From Lachnospiraceae bacterium (GTDB lineage Bacteria; Bacillota; Clostridia; Lachnospirales; Lachnospiraceae), in assembly GCA_014804285.1 (NCBI GenBank), contig JAAVAA010000002.1, positions 6,158 through 11,770 of the forward strand: 5,613 nucleotides of DNA, read 5' to 3'. The position numbers and the translations under genes are program-made. The notes beneath the pieces were generated by a model. The model had not been told where the DNA came from. It worked only from the letters and a program-made list of their open reading frames with translations, and made no database searches. Each line of letters starts with the position of its first letter. Position 1 is the stretch's first letter. This document shows, piece after piece, positions 1 through 5,613 of the stretch.

Positions 1-189
1 GCCTTTGAATACCTCTCCCGGATGGAGGGAATCATTCCGGCCATTGAAAGCGCTCATGCCGTTTCTCATGCTATGAAGCTAGCCCCTGCTCTTTCAAATG
101 AACAGATTATTGTCATCACCATATCCGGAAGAGGCGATAAAGACTGTGCCGCAATTGCACGTTACAGAGGGGAGGATATTTATGAGTAA
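1..189 (+). CDS. trpB: Tryptophan synthase beta subunit, C-terminal end (5' truncated by the window)
   Basis: The frame is open from base 1 and ends at TAA 187-189, giving the last 62 residues of a protein usually about 390-400 long. TrpB uses pyridoxal phosphate (PLP) to join indole and L-serine into L-tryptophan, the last step of the pathway, in an alpha2beta2 complex with TrpA. Two hallmark segments are visible: EGIIPAIESAHA (residues 9-20 of the fragment), whose Glu corresponds to the cofactor-proximal Glu350 of the Salmonella enzyme, and SGRGDKD (42-48), whose Ser corresponds to Ser377 that contacts the PLP ring nitrogen. The stop lies 8 bases inside trpA, so the two genes are co-transcribed and probably translationally coupled, which suits their 1:1 complex. 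The tail after GRGDKD is of normal length and looks intact. The identification is firm although only the end is present. Confidence 0.95.
   Translation, partial: AFEYLSRMEGIIPAIESAHAVSHAMKLAPALSNEQIIVITISGRGDKDCAAIARYRGEDIYE
169..175 (+). promoter_or_regulatory. Ribosome binding site of trpA, inside trpB
   Basis: GGGGAGG lies 6 bases before the ATG at 182. It decides the start: an in-frame ATG at 98 would add 28 residues, but those codons lie in the trpB reading region, have no comparable site before them and match no TrpA family N-terminus. MSKIHEAF, starting at 182, is a normal TrpA beginning. Confidence 0.85.
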
Positions 190-952
190 GATTCATGAAG
201 CATTTGCAGATAAAAAAGCATTTATCCCATTTATTACCTGTGGGGATCCGGATCTTGAAACCACAGAAAAGATCATATACAGCATGGTAGAAAATGGCGC
301 TGACCTGATTGAACTGGGTATTCCTTTTTCCGATCCCACTGCAGAAGGTCCTGTAATTCAAGGGGCAAATATCCGCGCTTTATCTAAAGGCATTACCACA
401 GATGATATTTTTGATCTGGTTCGAAGACTCCGTCAAACAGTTACTGTTCCCATGGTATTTATGACCTATGCCAATGTGGTTTATTCCTACGACGCAGATA
501 AATTTATCAGCACTTGTTCCGAAATTGGTATTGACGGTCTGATCCTTCCGGATCTTCCATTTGAAGAAAAAGATGAGTTTCATTCTATCTGTAAAAAATA
601 TGGTGTGGATCTGATTTCTCTGATCGCTCCCACATCCGAAAACCGGATCTCCATGATTGCAAAGGAAGCAGAAGGTTTCATTTACATTGTTTCCAGCCTT
701 GGGGTAACCGGTGTCAGAAGTGAAATTAACACGGATATCTCATCTATGGTTAAGCTGATCCAGGAAAATACCGATATTCCCTGTGCAGTCGGTTTCGGCA
801 TTTCCACGCCCCAGCAGGCTGCAAAAATGGCATCCGTTTCCGACGGCGCAATTGTAGGCTCCGCAATCATCAAATTAATTGAAAAATATGGCAAGAACGC
901 TGCAAAACCTGTTGGTGAATACGTAAAAAGTATGAAAGACGCTTTAAGATAA
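182..952 (+). CDS. trpA: Tryptophan synthase alpha subunit
   Basis: TrpA is a cytoplasmic TIM-barrel enzyme that splits indole-3-glycerol phosphate into indole and glyceraldehyde 3-phosphate and channels the indole to TrpB. The 256 residues are within the usual family length. Visible motifs are FIPFITCGDPD (14-24), ADLIELGIPFSDP (40-52) with the catalytic Glu at 44 (Salmonella Glu49), the loop-6 segment SSLGVTG (171-177), and the phosphate-binding GFGIS (204-208) and GSAIIK (226-231). The second classic catalytic residue, Salmonella Asp60, is Glu55 here (DPTAEGP). I remember this form from other gut Clostridia, so it is probably a lineage variant and not damage. The start at 182 is set by a strong Shine-Dalgarno site and by the 8-base overlap with trpB. 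trpA is the last gene of the operon: a hairpin follows 39 bases after the stop. The operon's promoter and any attenuator lie outside the window. Confidence 0.97.
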   Translation: MSKIHEAFADKKAFIPFITCGDPDLETTEKIIYSMVENGADLIELGIPFSDPTAEGPVIQGANIRALSKGITTDDIFDLVRRLRQTVTVPMVFMTYANVVYSYDADKFISTCSEIGIDGLILPDLPFEEKDEFHSICKKYGVDLISLIAPTSENRISMIAKEAEGFIYIVSSLGVTGVRSEINTDISSMVKLIQENTDIPCAVGFGISTPQQAAKMASVSDGAIVGSAIIKLIEKYGKNAAKPVGEYVKSMKDALR

Positions 953-991
953 AATAGCAAATACCAAACTCTTTAAGTTATTTACTGTTAA

Positions 992-1027
992 AAAACGTGC
1001 CCGGAAAATCTGTTCCGGACACGTTTT
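992..1027. terminator. Bidirectional intrinsic terminator between trpA and the chemoreceptor gene
   Basis: AAAACGTG (992-999) pairs with CACGTTTT (1020-1027) and CCGGAA (1001-1006) with TTCCGG (1013-1018), leaving a 6-base loop. The one internal opposition (1000/1019) is a C-A mismatch in the + transcript but a U-G wobble in the - transcript, so the stem is slightly better for the receptor gene. T-rich sequence follows on the + side (to 1036), and a short T run (991-995 read in reverse) on the - side. It sits 39 bases after the trpA stop and 10 bases after the receptor stop, as expected for convergent genes. The rest of the gap, 953-991, shows nothing else. Confidence 0.85.
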
Positions 1028-1037
1028 ATTATTTTTC

Positions 1038-3110
1038 CTATTCGATTTTAAATACGGAAATTTCCGACTTAAGACCCTGCATATCCTCATCTAGTGCACT
1101 TGCAGTCTGACTTAACTTGTCCACACTGTGAAGAAGCTGATTAGCCATATCACGCACTAGTGCTGAACTGCTTGCAGTTTCCTCAATGATCGCGGATATA
1201 TTCTCCACCGCATCCAACGTATCGTTCCTTTCCTTGTCTGCAGCCTCTGTATTATTTGCTATTTCTTTCAAATTAACAAACAGATTATTCATCTGAGAAT
1301 TCATATCCTGGAACACTTGAATTACTTCTTCAACGGCTTCTGCCTGCAAAGCTACCATTTGTTCTGCTTTTTTGGCGCTTTCTACACTGCTTTCCGTCTG
1401 CGCATCAATATTTTGAACATTATTGCGGATTTCTCCTGCTGCCTTATTGGAATCATCCGCAAGCTTTCGAATTTCCTCTGCAACCACTGCAAATCCTCTT
1501 CCGGCATCACCGGCTCTTGCCGCCTCAATAGAAGCATTTAACGAAAGTAAATTCGTCTGCTCGGAAATATCACTAATCGTCTGTACAAAACCATTAATTG
1601 TCTCCGATTCGGTCTTTAATGTAGCGATACTTTCTCCCACCCTTGCAGTTATATCAGAGGTTTCCTTTGCCCTGTCAGAAAGAACTTGTACAATCTCTGT
1701 ACCCTGAGCGATCATTTTCTCTGTCTTATCCACAAGCGCTTCCACCGATTCAACCATCTGTCCGATTTCCTTCATCCTGTCAGAAAGCATACTTGTCTTA
1801 ACAACACATTCCTGAGCATGCTCTGCCTGTTTGGACATTCCTTCACTGATCTCATCAATTGCATGCGTAATATCGCCGGAATAATTATTGATGTCCGTGG
1901 AAGCCTCATTCACATTACCTGCCGACACCTCCAGCTGCTGAATGGTTCCTGTCAGTTTACCTACCAGTTTTTTATTATTAGCAATCATGTCGGTTGCGGT
2001 TTTCGCAAGACCTTTAAACTCATCGTGTCCCTGTGCTTTCACCTGCACGGTCAGATCTCCCTGTGCTACCTCATTTAACCTCCGGGAAATATTCTTCATA
2101 TTTTTTTGGATTCCCATGGTTATTAATGTACCAATCAGAAATGCCGCAATGCCTGCAATAATAACCAGCATAATTGTAATTTGTTTAATTTTTTCTGCCT
2201 GTCCGGTAACTACATCAAGAGGAATTAATGAACAAAACATAATATTGCTGACTGTGCTCTTTTCATAAATGTACAAATATTTCTCTCCCTTATAGGAGAC
2301 ATTCATTCCACCGCTTACCTCTTCTGATGCCAGAGCATTCGTATAAAATTCCTGATTTGCAAATACCGGTTCTCCCTCTGTGAGCGCACTCTCCGATCCT
2401 TCTTCCAGCCTTTCACTGATCAGCTCCTTGCCGCTTCCGGTTACAAATCCGGTAATACTTCTGTTTCCAAAATCTATATTTTCAAGAAGATTGCGAAGAG
2501 TTTCTTCCTTAATATCAATTACTATATAGGCAAACCTTTTAGTTGTCGGCATTTGGAATGCCATAAAATAATCCGGTTTGGTAATTTCCAGGTGTTCATC
2601 CAGACGCGGATGCGAATCTACCCATCTGGGTGCATTTCTTCCATCCTCAGAAATGGCAAGCATATCAGCAGAATATTCATCATAAATACCGTCAGCATTG
2701 CTGACAGCATTAGCCGTTGAAATAATGGAAATCCCCGTCTTCGGAATAAAGTGCGTATTGCTGATAAAAGGATTTGCTGTCTGGGAAGCTATAAATCCAA
2801 CCCGGGTATTGTTTATGTAAGTTGTCTGTGCTACAACATCCTTTTTCATCATACCGATGGAATAGCTTTCCAAATTGCTGTCAACGGCATATTTAAGCCC
2901 TTCTGATTGAATATAAGTACAGCTTACATCCATATACTGCATTGCCATATTTGCGGTCTGCTGCGCCGATTCCTGAAACTTTTCACTCATTCCCTCAGCC
3001 GCATAATAATAAGCTATCATACCCACAGCTATCAAAAAAATAATCGGCACAAGAAAACAGACAAAAATTTTATTTCTAAGACTGAAAATATTAATATCCC
3101 TCTTTTTCAT
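1038..3110 (-). CDS. Methyl-accepting chemotaxis protein (transmembrane chemoreceptor)
   Basis: This 690-residue receptor senses an extracytoplasmic signal and controls the CheA kinase through CheW, and so flagellar rotation. Order of parts: short cytoplasmic N-terminus, transmembrane helix 1 (about 15-37), extracytoplasmic sensor (about 38-308), transmembrane helix 2 (about 311-333), HAMP (about 334-386), and a long coiled-coil signalling domain to the end. The hairpin tip is unmistakable: EQTNLLSLNASIEAARAG then GRGFAVVAEEIRKLA (517-551). A textbook methylation site, SAIIEETASS, is at 639-648 with Glu643-Glu644. The membrane-proximal half of the sensor (about 193-300) has a Cache-like pattern, so a double-Cache sensor is likely; I see no motif that names the ligand. 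The protein ends in SVFKIE, without the CheR/CheB-tethering pentapeptide of enteric receptors. I chose the start at 3110 over an in-frame ATG at 3131 because of a near-perfect Shine-Dalgarno site. It is transcribed alone, convergent with trpA and divergent from the TraX gene. The family is certain, the ligand unknown. Confidence 0.96.
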   Translation of the reverse strand: MKKRDINIFSLRNKIFVCFLVPIIFLIAVGMIAYYYAAEGMSEKFQESAQQTANMAMQYMDVSCTYIQSEGLKYAVDSNLESYSIGMMKKDVVAQTTYINNTRVGFIASQTANPFISNTHFIPKTGISIISTANAVSNADGIYDEYSADMLAISEDGRNAPRWVDSHPRLDEHLEITKPDYFMAFQMPTTKRFAYIVIDIKEETLRNLLENIDFGNRSITGFVTGSGKELISERLEEGSESALTEGEPVFANQEFYTNALASEEVSGGMNVSYKGEKYLYIYEKSTVSNIMFCSLIPLDVVTGQAEKIKQITIMLVIIAGIAAFLIGTLITMGIQKNMKNISRRLNEVAQGDLTVQVKAQGHDEFKGLAKTATDMIANNKKLVGKLTGTIQQLEVSAGNVNEASTDINNYSGDITHAIDEISEGMSKQAEHAQECVVKTSMLSDRMKEIGQMVESVEALVDKTEKMIAQGTEIVQVLSDRAKETSDITARVGESIATLKTESETINGFVQTISDISEQTNLLSLNASIEAARAGDAGRGFAVVAEEIRKLADDSNKAAGEIRNNVQNIDAQTESSVESAKKAEQMVALQAEAVEEVIQVFQDMNSQMNNLFVNLKEIANNTEAADKERNDTLDAVENISAIIEETASSSALVRDMANQLLHSVDKLSQTASALDEDMQGLKSEISVFKIE

Positions 3111-3114
3111 TCGT

Positions 3115-3121
3115 ACCTCCT
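3115..3121 (-). promoter_or_regulatory. Ribosome binding site of the chemoreceptor gene, which decides its start
   Basis: Read on the minus strand, AGGAGGT is followed by ACGA and then the ATG at 3110, so the AGGAGG core is 5 bases from the start. An in-frame ATG 7 codons upstream (3131) has a poorer GGGAG-like sequence before it. It would also lie only about 7 bases after the predicted transcript start, so 3110 is preferred. Confidence 0.8.
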
Positions 3122-3144
3122 GCACAAACATACCTCTCCCTCAA

Positions 3145-3150
3145 AGTATA
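3145..3150 (-). promoter_or_regulatory. Candidate -10 element of the chemoreceptor promoter
   Basis: On the minus strand the hexamer TATACT (5 of 6 to TATAAT) would start transcription near 3138, leaving a leader of about 28 bases. The -35 position 17 bases upstream is poor (TGTTCA). I found no TAAA-N15-CCGATAT arrangement of the flagellar sigma factor SigD, so a SigA-type promoter, perhaps activator-dependent, is the best reading. This is a weak call. Confidence 0.35.
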
Positions 3151-3203
3151 CAAGATTTAAAAAGAAATGAACAGCAAAATTTTCCTTGTCTCCGTTTCTT
3201 TGA

Positions 3204-3231
3204 TTGATCTATAATAAATATGTTCTATAAT
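3204..3231 (+). promoter_or_regulatory. Candidate SigA promoter of the TraX-family gene
   Basis: TTGATC (3204-3209) and a perfect TATAAT (3226-3231) are 16 bases apart. Transcription would begin near 3238, with a short leader holding the AAGGAG ribosome site (3249-3254, 6 bases before the ATG at 3261). A second perfect TATAAT at 3210-3215 has TTGTCT (3186-3191) 18 bases upstream, so there may be two overlapping promoters. The octamer TCTATAAT is repeated with a 16-base period (3208-3215 and 3224-3231). Confidence 0.55.
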
Positions 3232-3260
3232 CATAGCAGCAGACCGATAAGGAGAATGTC

Positions 3261-4085
3261 ATGACAACTACAACTGCTCAAAATGGAATTGTTGTTGAAA
3301 ACTTGTGGGATACAAAATCCGGAACCTTTTCAGCTGACATGTTAAAATTAACGGCTATGATCACGATGCTGATCGACCATATCGGCGCCGGTATTTTAGA
3401 ACATCTGATTATCCGGGTTCCTCTTTCGATAGAGACATATGAAGTTTTAATTACAATTGATCAGGTACTGCGCTTAATCGGCCGCATCGCCTTTCCCATT
3501 TATTGTTTTTTGCTGGTTCAGGGATTTCTACATACAAAAAGCAGGTGGAAATACGCCAGAAATCTTTTGATTTTTGCTTTGCTGTCTGAATATCCTTTCG
3601 ACTTGATTTTCTCAGGGGGACTTGATTTTTCTTCCTCGAATGTGATGTTTACGCTTTTGATCGGACTGCTGACGATGTGGGGTATTGAAAAGGCCGGTTC
3701 AAAAATTTTTCTTCAGGTACTTATTTCCGTAATTGGTATACTCATTGCGGCAATTCTTCATACAGATTATTCCTGGATGGGAATTCTTTTGATCTTATCA
3801 CTTTATTTTCTACGGGAAAACCGTTTTTGGCAATGTACGATTTCCCTTATCCTGTTTTTCTCGGCACTTGTATTTCGAAGCGCAGGTTATTACGATTCCA
3901 TCTGGCGTTCAGCGCTGCGCCAGTTGTCGTCTGAATATACTTTGGTCTTTTCTTTTTGGATGATGTACCGCTATAATGGGAGGCGTTATCTGAAAAGAGG
4001 CAAGTATCTCTTTTACTCCTTTTACCCGGTACATCTACTGTTACTTGGAGCAATTCTTAAACTGATACTTTTCATGATATTGTAG
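3261..4085 (+). CDS. TraX-family polytopic membrane protein, probable acyltransferase
   Basis: This 274-residue protein has a hydrophilic N-terminus of about 25 residues, then roughly eight to nine hydrophobic segments (near 27-46, 67-90, 100-117, 127-143, 149-167, 170-184, 190-206, 225-237 and 250-273). Family-typical motifs are DHIG (39-42), IGRIAFPIYCFLLVQGFLHT (73-92), SEYPFDL (109-115), NVMFTLLIG (127-135), DYSWMGIL (169-176) and the C-terminal KYLFYSFYPVHLLLL (248-262). The family is named after F-plasmid TraX, which N-acetylates pilin. Chromosomal members in Clostridia are common and their substrates are not known to me. No conjugation gene is visible here, so a role in pilin modification should not be assumed. 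Modification of a surface polymer, lipid or peptide is inference from the fold. The start has a good AAGGAG site at 3249-3254. The gene appears monocistronic, divergent from the chemoreceptor and convergent with pgi. Family assignment is confident, function is not. Confidence 0.88.
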   Translation: MTTTTAQNGIVVENLWDTKSGTFSADMLKLTAMITMLIDHIGAGILEHLIIRVPLSIETYEVLITIDQVLRLIGRIAFPIYCFLLVQGFLHTKSRWKYARNLLIFALLSEYPFDLIFSGGLDFSSSNVMFTLLIGLLTMWGIEKAGSKIFLQVLISVIGILIAAILHTDYSWMGILLILSLYFLRENRFWQCTISLILFFSALVFRSAGYYDSIWRSALRQLSSEYTLVFSFWMMYRYNGRRYLKRGKYLFYSFYPVHLLLLGAILKLILFMIL

Positions 4086-4118
4086 AAGGCGTTTACCGAT
4101 TACGATAAACGCCCTTCT
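4084..4118. terminator. Hairpin between the TraX-family gene and pgi, probable bidirectional terminator
   Basis: GGCGTTTA (4088-4095) pairs with TAAACGCC (4106-4113). The top CG/CG (4097-4098 with 4103-4104) closes an ATTA loop, and AGAAG (4084-4087 plus stop-codon bases) extends the base against CTTCT around a one-base bulge at 4114. Opposition 4096/4105 is C-A in the + transcript but G-U in the - transcript. The stem begins inside the TAG stop of the TraX gene (4083-4085) and lies 17 bases after the pgi stop. T-runs on both sides are short and broken, so its strength is uncertain. Confidence 0.7.
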
Positions 4119-4135
4119 TTCTACTTACGTCTGCA

Positions 4136-5482
4136 TTATAATCTCTTTAATAATTCTTCCCTCTGTGCCTCATAGCCGGGCTTTCCTAAAAGTGCAAACA
4201 TATTCTTCTTGTAGCTTTCCACACCAGGCTGATTGAAAGGATTCACACCAAGTAAATATCCGCTGACTCCGCAGGCAAACTCGAAGAAATAGAAAAGCTG
4301 CCCTAAATAATACTCGTTTACCTCAGGAACTGTAATCACAAAATTAGGAACCTCTCCGTCCGTATGGGCTAAAATAGTACCGTTCATAGCACTCTTATTT
4401 ACAAAATCCACACTCTTTCCTGCTAAATAATTCAGTCCATCCAGATCCACCGGTTCTTCCTGAAGAATAATCTCCTCTCTGCTGGTCTCGATGTTGATAA
4501 CTGTCTCAAATAAATTTCTGGATCCATCCTGAATAAACTGACCCATGGAATGAAGATCCGTGGTAAGATCAACACTTGCAGGGAAGATACCTTTCTGATC
4601 CTTGCCTTCGCTCTCCCCGTAAAGCTGCTTCCACCACTCAGAAACAAAATGAACACTGGGTTCATAATTAGCCAGAATTTCGATTTCTTTTCCTTTTCTT
4701 AAAAGGATATTGCGGAGTGCCGCATATTTTACAGCATCGTTTTCTTCAAAAGGAGCCTCCAATGCTGCCTTGCGCCCTGCCTGCGCGCCTTCCATCAGTT
4801 TGTCAATATCCGCGCCGCTGACTGCAATGGGAAGAAGTCCGACTGCTGTAAGAACAGAAAAACGTCCGCCTACATCATCCGGAACTACAAAGCTTTCATA
4901 ACCCTCTTCTGTTGCAAGATTCTTTAAGGATCCTTTTGCCTTGTCAGTCGTAGCATAAATTCTCTTAGCCGCCTCTTCTTTGCCGTATTTCTTTTCCATC
5001 ATTTCCTTAAATACACGGAATGCAATAGCCGGTTCTGTAGTCGTACCTGACTTACTGATCATATTAATAGAAAAATCCCGGTCTCCGATTACATCCATCA
5101 GATGCTTAATATAGGTGGAGCTGATGGAATTGCCCACAAAATAAATTTCGGGAGTTTTTCTCACTTCTTTACTTACTACATTGTAAAAACTATGGCGTAA
5201 AAATTCAATTGCCGCTCTTGCGCCAAGATAGGAACCGCCAATACCGATTACCAATAAAACTTCGGAATCATTCTGTATTTTGGCTGCTGCCTTTTTGATC
5301 CTGTCAAATTCTTCCTTATCATAATCTACCGGAAGATCAATCCATCCAAGAAAATCATTGCCTGCACCTTTTTTGGAAACCAGTAAATCTTTTGCATCCA
5401 GCGCAAGCTTTTTCATAGACTCCACTTCATGCTCTTTAATGAAGGGAGCTGCCTTGGAATAGTCAAACGTTACCTTGCTCAT
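4136..5482 (-). CDS. pgi: Glucose-6-phosphate isomerase
   Basis: This cytoplasmic enzyme interconverts glucose 6-phosphate and fructose 6-phosphate, in glycolysis and gluconeogenesis. At 448 residues it matches the shorter Bacillus/Clostridium type, not the roughly 550-residue enteric type. Two SIS sugar-phosphate domains are apparent. Motifs: IGIGGSYLGARAAIE (79-93), ISKSGTTTEPAIAFR (142-156) for phosphate binding, signature 1 DVGGRFSVLTAVGL (203-216), YGESEGKDQKGIFP (288-301), and signature 2 NPFNQPGVESYKKN (414-427). The expected catalytic residues are all present: Glu290, His311 (in DLHSMGQ) and Lys425, at the same numbers I remember for the Geobacillus stearothermophilus enzyme. The ATG at 5482 follows AAAAGGAG (5491-5498) with 8 bases between. 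It looks like a single-gene unit with its own promoter, convergent with the TraX gene. No anomaly was seen. Confidence 0.98.
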   Translation of the reverse strand: MSKVTFDYSKAAPFIKEHEVESMKKLALDAKDLLVSKKGAGNDFLGWIDLPVDYDKEEFDRIKKAAAKIQNDSEVLLVIGIGGSYLGARAAIEFLRHSFYNVVSKEVRKTPEIYFVGNSISSTYIKHLMDVIGDRDFSINMISKSGTTTEPAIAFRVFKEMMEKKYGKEEAAKRIYATTDKAKGSLKNLATEEGYESFVVPDDVGGRFSVLTAVGLLPIAVSGADIDKLMEGAQAGRKAALEAPFEENDAVKYAALRNILLRKGKEIEILANYEPSVHFVSEWWKQLYGESEGKDQKGIFPASVDLTTDLHSMGQFIQDGSRNLFETVINIETSREEIILQEEPVDLDGLNYLAGKSVDFVNKSAMNGTILAHTDGEVPNFVITVPEVNEYYLGQLFYFFEFACGVSGYLLGVNPFNQPGVESYKKNMFALLGKPGYEAQREELLKRL

Positions 5483-5537
5483 AATAATCGCTCCTTTTCC
5501 TACCGTTAAAATATTTTTACAATATTATCCAAGCCTA

Positions 5538-5566
5538 AGTGTATCAAATGAAGCCCATTTTTTCAA
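5538..5566 (-). promoter_or_regulatory. Candidate SigA promoter of pgi, extended -10 type
   Basis: On the minus strand TTGAAA (5561-5566, 5 of 6 to consensus) is followed after exactly 17 bases by TACACT (5538-5543, 4 of 6), with TGA directly before it, an extended -10 (TGn) feature. Transcription would start near 5531, leaving a leader of about 48 bases that contains an AT-rich stretch (5506-5526) and the ribosome site. Beyond the promoter, 5567-5613 holds no feature I can support. Confidence 0.6.
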
Positions 5567-5613
5567 GACTTCCCGTCAAAAAGGATGTTCCTCTAAACAA
5601 ATACTTCTTTCTC

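Noticed and set aside
98..181. 28-residue N-terminal extension of TrpA from the in-frame ATG at 98
   Set aside because: These bases code for the end of TrpB in another frame, the extension matches no TrpA N-terminus, and the strong ribosome site points to 182.
3243..3250. CCGATAA just before the TraX gene resembles the -10 of a flagellar SigD promoter
   Set aside because: There is no TAAA at the required distance upstream, and a transcript starting there would lack the ribosome site.
3847..4053. 68-codon minus-strand frame inside the TraX gene, and other open frames opposite the chemoreceptor and pgi
   Set aside because: They have no ribosome sites or family motifs and lie within strongly supported coding regions; they are shadows of the real genes.
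3261..4085. TraX gene as evidence for a conjugative element
   Set aside because: No relaxase, coupling protein, pilin, integrase or attachment repeat is visible, and both flanks are housekeeping genes. TraX-family proteins are common on Clostridia chromosomes.
5506..5526. AT-rich inverted repeat in the pgi leader (AATATT twice, 5 bases apart; also AAAATATTTT), considered as a Rex or other operator
   Set aside because: The half-sites do not have the Rex TTGTTAA-N4-TTAACAA spacing, and short A/T palindromes are common by chance in such a leader.
5544..5612. Short open frame on the minus strand running in from the window's right edge and ending at TGA 5544-5546
   Set aside because: It is only about 23 codons with no recognisable motif and overlaps the well-supported pgi promoter. 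Another frame ends at 5576, and neither can be called a gene tail.

Overview
The window looks like a chromosomal segment from a low-to-moderate GC, motile Gram-positive anaerobe of the Clostridia, most likely Lachnospiraceae. The reasons are strong AGGAGG-type Shine-Dalgarno sites, SigA-like promoter hexamers, a TrpA of the type common in that family, a 448-residue Bacillus/Clostridium-type glucose-6-phosphate isomerase, and a chemoreceptor without the C-terminal pentapeptide of enteric receptors. This placement is inferred from remembered protein families, not from a search.

Layout, left to right. (1) Positions 1-952 (+) hold the end of a trp operon: the last 62 codons of trpB, then complete trpA, overlapping by 8 bases and so probably translationally coupled. 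(2) A hairpin at 992-1027 separates trpA from the convergent chemoreceptor gene at 1038-3110 (-). That gene encodes a membrane receptor with two transmembrane helices, a large extracytoplasmic sensor, a HAMP domain and a cytoplasmic signalling hairpin. (3) A 150-base divergent intergenic region (3111-3260) carries candidate promoters for both flanking genes. (4) Positions 3261-4085 (+) encode a polytopic membrane protein of the TraX family. (5) A hairpin at 4084-4118 separates it from the convergent pgi gene (4136-5482, -). A good extended -10 promoter for pgi lies at 5538-5566.

Orientation alternates (trpA right, receptor left, TraX right, pgi left). After the trp operon each gene is therefore probably its own transcription unit, and nothing shows that the four functions work together: the units are tryptophan synthesis, environmental sensing, a probable membrane acyltransferase, and glycolysis/gluconeogenesis.

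I saw no tRNA, rRNA, insertion sequence, CRISPR array, phage gene or broken gene, and I do not think the window contains a new multi-gene system. The points most worth a second look are the D-x-L-K-X10-H pattern in the first helix of the TraX protein, an Asp-to-Glu change at a classic catalytic position of TrpA, and the receptor's sensor domain of unknown ligand.
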